NCBI GenBank assembly: GCA_032433765.1
Contig: JAVIAB010000073.1
Coordinates: 54,597,787-54,661,786 of the forward strand
Length of the DNA: 64,000 nt
Reading direction: 5' to 3'
Origin: Megaustenia siamemsis
Lineage: Eukaryota > Mollusca > Gastropoda > Stylommatophora > Ariophantidae
Below the pieces are notes generated by a model. The model was not told where the DNA came from. It saw only the letters and a program-made list of their open reading frames with translations, and made no database searches. Below, one piece after another: positions 43,212 through 55,200 of this stretch (positions are counted from its first letter, which is position 1; each line of letters starts with the position of its first letter). The translations under genes were made by a program, and so were the position numbers.

Positions 43212-43655
43212 TATATCATCATCATGTGCCACACTGGTTGGCATAGGCGATCATGTCCTTCCACAGTCTTCTATCCACAGTGCATTGTATCAGTTCTGTT
43301 GTTGACTGTTTTCCATACCATGACACCAAGCTATCCAGTATTTTCTCTCTTTGTCGTCCACAATCTCTCTTTCCTTTTATTTTGCCAGTTGAACCAAGTA
43401 TTCCAACTTTCCTCTTCTCATGATGTGCCTGAAAAATGTTGATTGTTTCTTTCTGATGGTTTTTAGGAGTTCCCTTTGTGTTATGGCCTCTTTGAGAATT
43501 TTCTCATTGGTCTTTTTAGCTGTCCATGGAACTTTCAATATTCTTCTGAGAAATCCCATTTCTGTGGCCTCTAATCGTCTTTTCATTTGTTTGTCTACTG
43601 TCCATGATTCGCTTCCATATAAGACAAAATTGGTTCTATATAGCACCGATGAACT
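43212..43655 (-). mobile_element. RTE (BovB-like) LINE 3' end
   Basis: The minus strand reads YGSESWTVDKQMKRRLEATE, RRILKVPWTAKKTNEKILKE and FFRHIMRRGKLEYL, and after one frameshift the rest of the C-terminus, to an ATCATCATG tail. Very similar to the copy at 32015-32460. Confidence 0.82.
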
Positions 43656-43975
43656 CTCTCACTTCTATTGACATAGATTTGTTAGACATAGATTGTTTAG
43701 ATATATATATATAATTTAATAACAATTTACATTATTTTATTTTGTTTTACTTTCCTATTTTGCTTTTCAGCACAAAGAGAATATGGAGTTTTCAGGTTTT
43801 TTCTCTGTGTAGTGTCACATGCATTATGCTCATTTTGATGATTAATAATCCATCTATCCATTGCTTTTGTAGACCTGCCATATCCACTTTCCCTGTCAAT
43901 TTTGAGAGTTAATGCAAGCAGGAAGTAAGAGAGGGAAGGATGGCTGTCTAATGGTATTATGTTACATTTCAAGAT

Positions 43976-44870
43976 AATTTAATTTAACATTCCTTCATGT
44001 TAATATGTCTGTATCCCGAACTTTTTCTATATTCATAATTTCTTATTCGGTTTATTTTTAAGTGTAAAAAAAAAAATTTAACATTGGAAATAATAAATTA
44101 CAAATTATTTATAATATTTATTGTTACAAGTGTTCGTCATATACGTTTAACAAAAAAATGAGAGTCCTTTCCTGGAGAAAACAGTTCAGCCAAAAAAAAA
44201 AAAAAAATGCACATACACAAAATACCTTAAATCATATTATGTGACTAAACATAAAAAAGCAGATACAAGAAAATTGTTGCTGCAAGCATACTGGCCTGAC
44301 TACAACATAAGAGAAAATAGACCACTTCTGTGTTATTAATAGATCCATGCATATTTCATCTACAGCAACATGGCATGATAAGAGATACACATAATTACAC
44401 ATATTTATGTAATTAATACATAGTAAGTAGATCATTAAAGCCATTTGTCAGGTATGAGGTATGTTGATGCTTAGGAGGGCTCAATTTAAATTAATTCATA
44501 CATGAGATTTTGGTAAGCTTATCTCTTCAGTTAATTTTCTGTAATGTGGAATTATAAAATAAAAGTAAACAAAATATATTCATTTAATGTCATTTCACTT
44601 CACCCTTCATGTTAATAAAATTATTCTTTAGATCACTGATTCTCATTTCTGTGAAGCCCTGCATAGTTAAATGCAGGTGCTAAATATTTGCACCAATTAT
44701 TCTGAGTTGATATAATGTCAAATCTGAAAAATTCAGTAATTATTCGATTCAAAGCAAAAACAATTAAAGAATTTTAATTAGATCACAATAATAAAACTTT
44801 AGAAAGCAATTATTACGAGCATTGTCTCTCTTTTCTTCTTATGCTCACATTTTGGTACTTACAGAATCAG
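43976..44870. other. unassigned AT-rich sequence
   Basis: Nothing recognised apart from A runs at about 44065 and 44194-44208. Confidence 0.45.
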
Positions 44871-44877
44871 ACAATTG

Positions 44878-45070
44878 TTTGTAATAAATTTGATAGTTTT
44901 CTGGACCTCCGCTTTAGCTATGTATAGCTTTAAATGTAAAGTTGCTTGGATCCATTCATCCTTCTTACCTGGAATATATGGAACAATGATGTAGTATTTG
45001 TTCTGTTTGATCATCTGGCACACCTGTGAATACTATCAGCACCTTACCCACATGTTCTTCAATTCTTAGT
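44878..45070 (-). mobile_element. I/Nimb-like LINE C-terminal remnant
   Basis: The minus strand reads TEQILHHCSIYSR and, one frame over, KKDEWIQATLHLKLYIAKAE. It lines up with HVLQDCSQYTDLR ... LEEKLYGATDSL of the 45440 fragment, the zinc-knuckle-like H-x-x-x-x-C end found after RNase H in I/R1-type LINEs. It can mimic an exon because AG and GT lie on its edges. Confidence 0.5.
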
Positions 45071-45169
45071 CTGGTTTTTATCTAAACACTACGGAGTTGT
45101 CTGTTATGTAAAGAAAATGATCTAAACATGTCAAGTAATCTGGTTTTAGTGTCTAATAGTCTTTTAGTC

Positions 45170-45445
45170 TTTTGTTTGGACTGGCATCATCGAAGTCAGG
45201 GTATTCCCCTATCCGCTCTACCGCCCATTCCAGCAACCATCGAAGTGTTCATCTACTGATTATTCTTGTCATGCATTGATTGAATGTGTTGCGTTCTGAT
45301 CCACCAATGATGCTTTTTCTGCTCTTGTCCCTTGTGGCACAGTGTTCCAACATTCTTTTGACATGTGGATTATTCTGTTTCCTTGTTGTTATCCTGCGAG
45401 AGGTGTTCCTTTAAAGCCCCTGCAATGTCATAGGTGTCCAATCTT
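45170..45445 (+). repeat. interspersed repeat family 5, second copy
   Basis: Same blocks as 22790-23228 but only one 41-bp unit. The minus-strand peptide LDTYDIAGALKEHLSQD parallels DTYDITMVLK in the other copy. Confidence 0.6.
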
Positions 45446-45715
45446 AAGGTTTCCTGCACAATAACAGACCCTACTACATGTTCACCAAACTCAAAATTGG
45501 TACTACCAGCCAGTGCCACTGCACACTGGACAACAAAACATGTTCTACAGGATTGCTCCCAGTACACAGACCTGAGAAGTACAATGTGGACCACACCCAC
45601 CTCCCTGGAAGAGAAACTATATGGGGCAACCGACTCACTTAAACAGACAGCTGCCTTCGTGAGAGAGTCCGAAATTCTACTCTGACAGAGTCATGATCGC
45701 AGCAGCAGAAGAAGA
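45445..45715 (+). mobile_element. I/Nimb-like LINE C-terminal end
   Basis: The plus-strand frame ends HWTTKHVLQDCSQYTDLRST, then SLEEKLYGATDSLKQTAAFV and a stop (TGA at 45683-45685). An AGCAGCAGAAGAAGAAGAAG tail follows. The H-x-x-x-x-C motif and the LYG ... T-x-x-F ending are typical of the end of RNase-H-bearing LINEs known from snails (nimbus type). Confidence 0.6.
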
Positions 45716-46920
45716 AGAAGACCCTGCCAATCTGTCGGCCACCTTATTGCCACAAACTCCAGCGAGTCCAGAACTAAAGATTAAAAAGACTCAGTGTCTA
45801 ACAGTTCAATCTTATATATTATAATTTTGTGAATTGCTTTTTATTCTTCCTTTACATCTGTAGTTACAATAGATGTCATAATATTCTTTAGATAATTTTT
45901 GATAAGCCCTTTAAAAAAATCTTAATATTCTGAGCAGTTAAACTCTACTGTTCCTTGTAAATATGTCTGCAATACAATCATAAGGCAAACTGCATAAGCG
46001 GTCACAATATTGATAGTTAATACACGGAAAAATGGCAAATTATAAAATTAAGGATATTAAGCCAAAACTTGTTAAAAGCTGAGATACTACAAATCTTGCC
46101 ATTAATTACAGTACTACAGTATTCCACATAATAACACTTACTGCCTGATAAGTATCAGATGTCAACCAAAAATTCCATAAAAGACTAATGTCCATACAAA
46201 ATGAAGCATAAAATAGTTACTCAAAGGCTTTAAGATAACAATCAGAACTAGGTGCTTATTTATCTTAGCAACAGGTGTCAAGAAGTAATGTATATATGGT
46301 GTCAAAAGTAGGTGTATAAAAGCGTGAATCTGATGGAAGGAAAGGAACAATGTTCAGCATTTTATAAAAACACCTATCAAATGTAATAAAAATTCACCAG
46401 CATTTTGTAAAAGTCAGCTGGATTGTCAATAAAGTTCTTGAAGTTATTAGGGTATTAAAAAAGACTTAAATCAGGGCTGAAATGAAGTCTTTTGAGAGTC
46501 AAAAAGCACAAGAATTAAGTTAGGAGTCATGGAATAAAAGGCAGAAGCAATTTTTGGTTTTGTCACATAGTTGGAAAATTGAGAAATTTACTTTTTGACA
46601 TTCTGACTCATAGAGTCCTGCTTTAAATGGACATTATGAGCTTTGTATGGACATTACATATCTAAAAGGAACATTAGTAATTCATTATTCTGAAATTGAC
46701 AGTGAAGAGATTTATAGTTCTTGGTGGTAAATTATTATACATTTTTAAAACAGTGTCAGAAAGCATTTTAAAATAAACAAGTTTATCTTCACAAATGTGG
46801 ATCTACTGAGTCAAAGAAACTGTTTCCCATTCCCTCTGCTTATGCCAAAGACAGATGTTTATAATAAAGATCAGGGAATCTGTGAGCCTGTAGTAGAGGA
46901 AATTGCAATTTGCTTTCTTT
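45716..46920. other. unassigned AT-rich sequence
   Basis: No coding or repeat signal could be supported. Confidence 0.45.
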
Positions 46921-46922
46921 AC

Positions 46923-47223
46923 TTAACACATTCTATAACATGCGCCGCAAAACCTGGCTCCAGTTGCCAACATGTTGACCCATACAGCCAGTTTTGGCAA
47001 CTTTTAATTTACTGACATTTGCACAATTATTTCTACTAAAACCTCATAATTCTCTTATTTAAATTTAACCTTTTTTTTAACTTCCTGACGAAATTGTCTG
47101 AACAAACTGCATGTTTTAGAATAATTTTTATTTCTTTTCTTGCCGTTTTTTTAATTAAAAAAAAACATTAGCAAAAATGACCACGCCACTGTAGTTTAAA
47201 CCCCTTGGCAGCAAATGTGTTAA
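46923..47223. mobile_element. piggyBac-type MITE, copy A
   Basis: 301 bp bounded by TTAA on both sides. The left end is TTAACACATT. The right end, read in reverse complement, is TTAACACATTTGCTGCCAAG. TTAA targets and this style of end are characteristic of piggyBac-related MITEs. Non-coding. Two more copies lie at 51187-51549 and 60665-60983. Confidence 0.7.
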
Positions 47224-48160
47224 ACTAAGCCCTTTCTTCTTTTATGAATGTTGGTAACAGACCACAATAATATTAGATGAACCTGTGGGCTTTGTCAAAT
47301 TCTCACAAGATTTTATATAAAAATATTTATATTTCACATTACAGTTGTAAGCAGATATCTTCAAAATAGTGGTATTGATTAGACCTACTGGATTTATTTC
47401 ACACAATTACAGTCAATGTTCTAACTGGTGTGAGCAGTCATCCCCAGGCTATACAAATGGTATACAGACAAAGCTGCCTTCATTTTTTAAGAAAAGAAAA
47501 AAAGAAAAGAGCCCATTCTTGACTATTTTAAAAACATTAATAATATTTCACTGATGAAAGCCTTACCTTTGTTATTTTATTTTTGACAAGTTGTTTAAAA
47601 CTCAGGTATAGTTCTAAGTAGATATGTTTATAATATTTTGACAAAATATATTTATTTATTTAAAATCTGTGCTCTCTTTAAAAGAATAAAAATAGTTTCT
47701 CTTTGAATTTCTTACTACCATTATTTTTCTAATTATATAGGATAAGCAAATTAATTTTGTTAATTTCAACAAAATAAATTTTAGATATTATTAAGTATGT
47801 TCAAGATTACTATTTTAATATGACATAATTGGCATGAATTATGGCATAAGACAGTCATGAATGCAATCTGCATTATGTAAGACACATATGATTAATGTTT
47901 TACACATAATATGAAAGAATCAACAATTATTAACATAATATCATAATAGTTAATATGAATATAATAATTAGTGTAATAGTGCTCTAAATATAAATCAACT
48001 AATATTTAAGACTGATACAATTCATATTTTTATAAGATTTACATAATGCAATATAAAATATGATATAAATGAACTCTAGTAAATAAGTCAGTTTTACGAG
48101 ACAGACAAATGTGAGCAGAAAAATCAAATAGATGTAATAAGTAACAGGCACATACAAGAA
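47224..48160. other. unassigned AT-rich sequence
   Basis: Very AT-rich; no feature supported. Confidence 0.45.
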
Positions 48161-48164
48161 GATT

Positions 48165-48340
48165 AACAGATCACAATAAGATGGTCAAGTCAGAAAAGTA
48201 TTGACACAACAGGGAGATACTAGGCAACTTGACATTGTGGCTTTGCAGAATGTTACCATAGGAACTGATAGACATTACGAGGGACAGGAGATTGTGCAAA
48301 GACATGATCACTAACGGAAAAGGCACATGAATAAGAAGAA
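48165..48340 (+). mobile_element. old RTE LINE 3' remnant
   Basis: AGATACTAGGCAACTTGACA and GCAAAGACATGATCACTAAC are recognisable RTE-end blocks, ending GGCACATGAATAAG. Decayed. Confidence 0.4.
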
Positions 48341-48489
48341 TGATTTACTCCTGACAATTATTCAGTTCACAAAAGAGATGATCCAAATTAAAATGATATA
48401 AACCAGTCAAAAATATATCTGACATGGTTATAGCATTGAAGCATAATGTATCTTGGTAGATCAAAGTCAAATAGTAGAAAATTATGGAA

Positions 48490-48815
48490 GTTAAAGACAG
48501 TCAACATTAAAAATAGAGGGCGTGAAAGAGTTGGCATCAGCAGAATAATTAAGGGTGATAAGTTGTTGAGCTGGGAGTCAGCAGAAAAATTTAAGGAAGA
48601 AAAGTTGGGAATTGGGAGTCAGTAGAAAAATTAAAATGGAAAAATTGAAGAGTTAGGAATCAGCAGAAGAATTAAGGAGAAGACATTGTGGATTTGGGAG
48701 TCAACAGAAAAATTAAAAATCACAAATTATGTAGTTGGGTGTCAGCTGAAAAAATGAATGACATGAAATCATGGAGTTTGGGAGTCTGTAGAATAATTGA
48801 GGAGAATCTGTTGAA
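48490..48815 (+). repeat. degenerate 55-60 bp minisatellite, about six units
   Basis: Units share GGGAGTCAGCAGAAAAATT and a variable A/G-rich part. Confidence 0.75.
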
Positions 48816-49177
48816 CTAAATCCGATTTGGAAAACAAATGGAGGAAGAGGAAGGATAAAGATGAAATTGAAAGAAATAATTTTAAATTGTGGAGTAAATG
48901 TTGGAAAGCAGAGCTCTGGAGAAGTAGATATCAAGTATAAAATTTGACTTTATAGCTCTGCTATTTTTAAAACAACATGAGAAATATAAAATGATGTTTC
49001 TATATGCAATTAAATGACCAAAAATAAAAAATAAAAGAAACAAGTAGGAAGTAATGAAGTAAAAATACACAAATATTATTGAGTAGTAAATAATTTTTGA
49101 CTCTGATAATCATATCTGATCATGAAGAAACCACAGAAAATATATCATTTGGCACTACTGAAATAAAAGATATAAAC

Positions 49178-49179
49178 AC

Positions 49180-49269
<90 letters not shown>
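49178..49269 (+). repeat. (CA)n-(TA)n compound microsatellite
   Basis: CA units followed by about 37 TA units. Confidence 0.97.
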
Positions 49270-49275
<6 letters not shown>

Positions 49276-49819
49276 GTAGCTGCTTAGAATAAAGGACAAC
49301 AACAAAATTTACATACAAGAACAACAGAGCAAAGATTGTAGCATGTATCAAACTTGAGATTTGCCCTGTATATCTAAAGAACATTCCCCCTGCTACATTC
49401 TAAACTTGAACAGTCTACAGGTCCCTAGTTTATCTTTAAAGGCTCACTGTAGAAAAGTGGTTCTCAAGTTTTGAAAAGCATTAGACAAGTAGTATATCAT
49501 CTTGTGTTCATATATGTAATCCATTCTGTGTTTGTCATTGTCCTCTGTTGAAGACCTTTTAAGTCAAAGCACTTTTTGTTTAGTCCTCCCATTTCTCTGT
49601 AAGGATGCATATGCTATATATATATTTTATATAACTTTTCAACCTTTTTTTTTTTACCCACAATTTTTTTTTAAAATTTAGGTAACTAGGGAATTCTAAT
49701 CTGTGAACCGTGTGATCAATGCACTGTGGTCAATCTCTATACCTCCTTTCCACTGTATATCTCATGGAAATGGTAGTTGTGAATAGTTTATTTTTTTAAA
49801 TTGACAACCTTCGCTAAAA

Positions 49820-50372
49820 ATCTGAAAGAGATATAGGCGAGTCAGAGATATAGGCGAGTCAGAGATATAGGTGAGTCAGAGATTTAGGTGAGTCAGAGAT
49901 ATAGGTGAGTCAGAGATTTAGGTGAGTTAGGGATTTAGGTGAGTCAGAGATTTAGGTGAGTCAGAGATTTAGGCGAGTCAGAGATATAGGCGAATCAGAG
50001 ATATAGGTGAGTCAGAGATTTAGGTGAGTCAGAGATTTAAGTGAGTCAGAGATTTAGGCGAGTCAGAGATATAGGCGAGTCAGAGATATAGGTGAGTCAG
50101 AGATTTAGGTGAGTCAGAGATTTAGGTGAGTCAGAGATTTAGGTGAGTCAGAGATATAGACGAGTCAGAGATTTAGGTGAGTCAGAGATTTAGGTGAGTC
50201 AGAGATATAGGTGAGTCAGAGATATAGGCGAGTCAGAGATATAGGCGAGTCAGAGATTTAGGTGAGTCAGAGATTTAGGTGAGTCAGAGATTTAGGTGAG
50301 TCAGAGATTTAGGTGAGTCAGAGATTTAGGTGAGTCAGAGATTTAGGTGAGTCAGAGATATAGGCAAGTCAG
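49820..50372 (+). repeat. 17-bp minisatellite, about 32 units
   Basis: Units of GAGATATAGGCGAGTCA, alternating with ATTTAGGT variants in an irregular pattern. Confidence 0.95.
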
Positions 50373-51186
50373 ATTTGTGTTCAGGATGAACCAATAAAAA
50401 GATTTAATTACATCATCAGGAATTGAGGGAAACTGCTTAGCAATACAAACATACATTGACAATGGTCCTCAATTAAAGAGGAAAGTGGGGAAACCAAAGA
50501 ACACTGGAAGGAGAGGATAAACAGCCACTTTCATGAGCAATAGAAATAGTTATATTCTCTGCCTTGTTGCCCCTGGCAATTATTGAGGGAAAATAATGTA
50601 TCCCTGACAAAGCTCTGCTTTTTGCTCCATACAAGTGATTTGATATTTTGTTAACCTCATAATTTTAGGTGTTTTCCTTTCTCTCTTTCAACACTGCAGC
50701 TATTGTTAAAAACTTGCTCTAAGGTGTTGTTAGGTTCTAACCATCCAAACTGCAAAAAGCTACTTACACCCACAAGATGATATATTTTAATATGCACAAG
50801 AAAAAATGCATCTACTTGATAGATCTTTCATTCATACAACTACTTTCATATACATTTATCATATTTAAATCATACATGACAAAACAAGTGCTTTCCTTTA
50901 AATTTAGAGAATTAACCAATTATACCATAAAGTATTCAATCAAATATGATGTGACTGATATGTCCCAAAATAACTATGTAACCAAGTCTTCAGTGTCCAA
51001 TGAGATATTTTTTCCACAGAATCAATCTTGCCATCACTGTGTCTACTATTTATCTGGTTGGATGATTAACTTTGAGTACTTTGTACTTAATCATGATGTA
51101 TTTTTATTTATAGCTGATTAGATGATGAAATAATGCCATTTTATTATATTGTGGATGCTGCACTAAAAGTTCTTCTATATTTCTAG
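50373..51186. other. unassigned AT-rich sequence
   Basis: A 114-codon open frame at 50777-51121 (plus) has no recognisable motif and the composition of surrounding AT-rich DNA. I do not call it a gene. Confidence 0.4.
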
Positions 51187-51549
51187 ATAGATTTCCATAG
51201 CAGGAGCCACAAAATGCAGCTCTAGTTACAGACACAAGAAACACTGAAGCCAGTTTTTGCAGCTTTTAATTTATTGACATTTTTGCAGTTATTTCCACTA
51301 AAACTTGTAATTCTTTTATTTATCTTCTTTTCTGATTTCCTGAGAAAATTGTTTGAAAAATAACCCAGTTTTAGGTTATTTTCATTCAATTTATCGCCGT
51401 TAATTCAAATTAGATGAAAATATGTTTAAAAAATAACCCAGTTTTAGGTTATTTTCATTCAATTTATCGCCGTTAATTCAAATTAGATGAAAAGATGTTT
51501 AAAAAATGAATGTCGCAGTGTTTTAAACCCCTGGCAGGGAATGTGTTAA
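51187..51549. mobile_element. piggyBac-type MITE, copy B, with 73-bp internal tandem duplication
   Basis: Aligns with copies A and C from GGAGCCACAAAATGCAGCTC to AATGTGTTAA. The right end keeps TTAA (51546-51549); the left end is eroded. A 73-bp segment starting AACCCAGTTTTAGGTTATTT is present twice in tandem (about 51359-51505). Confidence 0.65.
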
Positions 51550-51624
51550 TGATGAGAACTATATTTATTTTTATATCAATATGTGTTTTTTTTTGTAACT
51601 GATTAGATTTTAAAACAATGCCAT

Positions 51625-51630
51625 TTTATT
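51625..51630 (-). promoter_or_regulatory. candidate polyadenylation signal of gene 2
   Basis: This is the first minus-strand AATAAA I found downstream of the gene 2 stop, about 590 bp away. Such hexamers arise often by chance in AT-rich DNA, so this is only a candidate. The 3' UTR would end just before the MITE at 51187-51549. Confidence 0.25.
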
Positions 51631-52217
51631 ATATTATGAATGCTGTACTAGTCATATAATTTAGTTGACTATATTAGAGTCTGTGGATGAAACATACAGG
51701 AAAAGACAGCATTTGCCAGGCATGATAAACTTATGATGAGTGACTTTCTCAGATTAAATTCAAGGTAAATTGTTCAGAATAATTAATTGGTCTGAACCTT
51801 TGAAGCAATATTTTCAAAAAACATTTCTGAAACTCTTGTGTTAGCTTTGAACTTTGACATCAACTGTCCCAATGAGTAATTACTCATCTGAACCTTGGCC
51901 CATAATATCTTTAACATGATCTTTCAGGTTGTTGATGCTTTTTCTAGCCTTAAGCTCTGACATCAACAAACTTCTGAACAAAGTGTTTGTCTCACATAAA
52001 ACATGTCATCAGCAAACTCTTTGCAAGCTCATTATTCTTCTGCATTTTACAAACTAAATATGACAGTTTAAAAGTGATGCTGATCCTACTGCATTCAAAA
52101 CACCTGGTGTCCTTAGCAGCAATTTCTCATTCTCTACAATCATTAGTCTTCAACTCTTAACCATGATGGTGATCAGAGAAGCAAGGTCTGATACTGGTAC
52201 ATTGAAGGATGACTCAT

Positions 52218-52273
52218 TCATCTCAGAGTTACTCGGCTGCGCCGATAAATGCTGTGACTTGGCTGAGGTGCAT
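52218..52273 (-). CDS. Gene 2 terminal exon and stop
   Basis: A 56-nt coding part follows the acceptor CTGTCTCGCAG. It encodes APQPSHSIYRRSRVTLR and then TGA (52218-52220). The short basic C-terminus matches no targeting motif I can name. Confidence 0.68.
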
Positions 52274-55200
52274 CTGCGAGACAGTAAATAAATTGGTGCA
52301 TATAAGTTATGTTGTCATATGTCATTATAACTTAGGATCTGATTTAACTTAGAACATGCTTTATTTAACCCATTATGTACACAATTTAAAAACAAACTGT
52401 GGTTGAATTAATTTACATCAAGAAAAAAATGATGATTTGACCACACAGGATCTGCGAGACTATAAAGTGGTGCACATAGAGTCAATGTGTGATAATATTC
52501 AATTATAACTGGCAATCTGATCTAATTTAAAACAAGCTTCATTTAAATAATTATGAACACAATTTAAAAACAGATTGCAGTTCAATTAATTTACATCAAG
52601 AGAAAAATAGCTATGATTTGAGCACAGCAAATCTGTGAGAGAGTAAACATGTAACAAAACATATTTTATTACTTCTAACTCCTCCAAAACTCTGTAACTT
52701 AAGAGCCATTTTGACAGGTGAATAGAATTAACAGATTAAAAATTGTAAACTAACTAAGGTCATCAAATTATAACTTCTGTACATATTTTCCCACTTAAAG
52801 TGTTGAAGCACAAGTCAAATTGAATAAAGAATGTTGCACAGTACAAAACTACTGTTAATGGAATAATACTAATGTACTAATACATGGATATGATACTTTT
52901 GAATCATCATGTACATTGGTCTGGAGCTAAAGAGTTCAAGATGTTACTTTAACTCTATATTTATGATGGTGTCATAAATATTATAATTTTAAAATAAAAA
53001 TTCTTAGAATTTTGAGTTGACCTCAAGTGAGTGATCTTTCCTGCCATATACCTTCCTAATTGTTGATGCCAGTGACCCATAATAAAGTTTTGCAATCAGA
53101 CTTATAAAAACTAAAATACAACGGAGTTGAAAAAAATATGATAGTATTATAAAAGTGTGATATTTTTTTTTTATTTAACGGTAATTAGAAGATATTTTGT
53201 TTTAATTTTTTGCGTGTTCTAATAATTTTGAAAAAGAGAATATTGAGTTGTTATTGGTCATTCACAAGCAAAATAGTGTTATTTCTCCTTCAAAATTAAG
53301 ACAAAATAATTACAGCAAACTTTTTACATTTTTTTTTCGAGTAAAACAAAAAAAACTATATGTTGTGCACATAATGTTAAAGTTTGTCCTGGCTTTGATC
53401 CTTAACTGTTTCAATTATTTTCAAAACTGTAGTTATTCCAAAATGTAATTGTTTACAAAAGCTTTGTTCCAAAAGGTCAATCAAAATATTATTTATATTA
53501 TTTCCCAAATTATACAGGATTTCTTTTGAAAAGTAAATTTTACTTATGCAAGTTTCATAATAAGATAATTCACAGTGAGTATCGTAATCTAGGTTAATTT
53601 AACCAAACTTTAGTTAATTCATTTTGTACATATTATTAAAAAACAAATTCCAGTCCAAAGTGTATCATGCAATCATATTTTTATGCTTCCCTTTCTCAGT
53701 GGAAAACATTACAAATCTCACATGTAATAATATAAAATATATTATTACAACAATACAGTTGTATCTTAAGGAAACTAGCATTGAAAATTAACTATGAAGC
53801 TTATTGCCATTGTTTTTTCTGGTAGACTTACTCCAGTGAGAGTTATATAAATCCTCTCCTGTACTCTCCTGCAGGTCTTCTTGGATGTCTGGATGAATGT
53901 GGATTGTGTCACTTCCTGGCTGTAGACTGTTACCCCTGATATCCAGTGATCTGTTCACTGAATGCACAAAAAGAAACCTATATAGTATTAAAACTGCAGT
54001 GTTGGATAAAATACAAACAATTACATAAAGACATTACACGTATATGTATGATATTTTTTATTAAATTTGTAAAACACCTTTTTGCTGTATTTACAAGAAA
54101 ATAAATAAATAAATATATCTACACTAGTTTGTTAATTTAATAAGTTACATGAGCCACCAGTAATGGTCTTTCCAAGGACTAACAGCTGAAAGTATGCAAA
54201 GTATAACTCTTAAGTTAGGCTTTATGCACTGAAACCTGATCTATACCATATCCGTACAATTTAAGGATGCCAGGCTGTACAAAAGAGTTTGCACACATGG
54301 GTCAGTGTTCTTTTCAGTGGTTTTCAGTATTTCAAGAAGAAAATCATAGCACCTATGGATGTGTCTGGACTACAGTGATAATGATCCTAACATAACATAA
54401 TAACTGTAAAATGTGAGAAGTCAATATATAAGTAACGAAGGACTGTTTTAAAAAAAACTAAATAAGGTAAGAACTTTAATATTTTTTATTTTTGCGCCTA
54501 CATTATCCCTCTATTTCTCAACATCATTTCCACCAACATTGATGCACTTATCCCATTGTTCTATTAGTGATCCAATCAATTCCTGAGCTATAGAATTCTT
54601 TCGTCTGTTTTCTAAGTCAAAATTTTAGTTCAAGTTCTGGGTACACTTTCTGGAAATTCAATTGATCATCTTTACACTGTGGGAACCATGTGAACAGCCT
54701 ATTGCGGTTGCTACACTGTCTAACATTACAAACAATTATTAGCATAAACAAGAAGCATTGCCTTATGAATGTCCTTTGCAGAAAGTCTTTCTGCCCTCCA
54801 AAAATGCATAACTAGCATGCTGTTACTTGGTTGTACATATCTCAGTTCAGTAGCCATTTTGTTACTACATTGCACTCCTTATCTAATAAAATCATAAAGT
54901 TGGATGTTGCTACCAACCAAAAACATAAAATTAGATATTGTTACTACTCAATAATATAAAATTGGATAATGCTACCGTCCAATGACATAACGTTGGATGT
55001 TACTACCACCCAATGACATAAAGTTATATATTGCTACTACCCAATAACATAAAATTGGATGATGCTACCAACCAATGCCATAAAGTTGGATGTTGCTACC
55101 GTCCACTGACATAAAGTTGGATATTACTACAACCCAATGACATAAAGTTGGATGTTACTACTACCACCTAATGGCATAAAGTTGGATGTTGCTACAACCC

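Noticed and set aside
44862..44971. Candidate host exon on the minus strand (AG before KKDEWIQATL, GTAAGT after TNNCLIL).
   Set aside because: Its peptide aligns with the end of an I/Nimb-like LINE (45445-45685), and the sequence before the acceptor is the continuing LINE frame, so the splice-like sites are chance.
50777..51121. 114-codon plus-strand open frame.
   Set aside because: No motif, AT-driven composition, no splice or promoter support.
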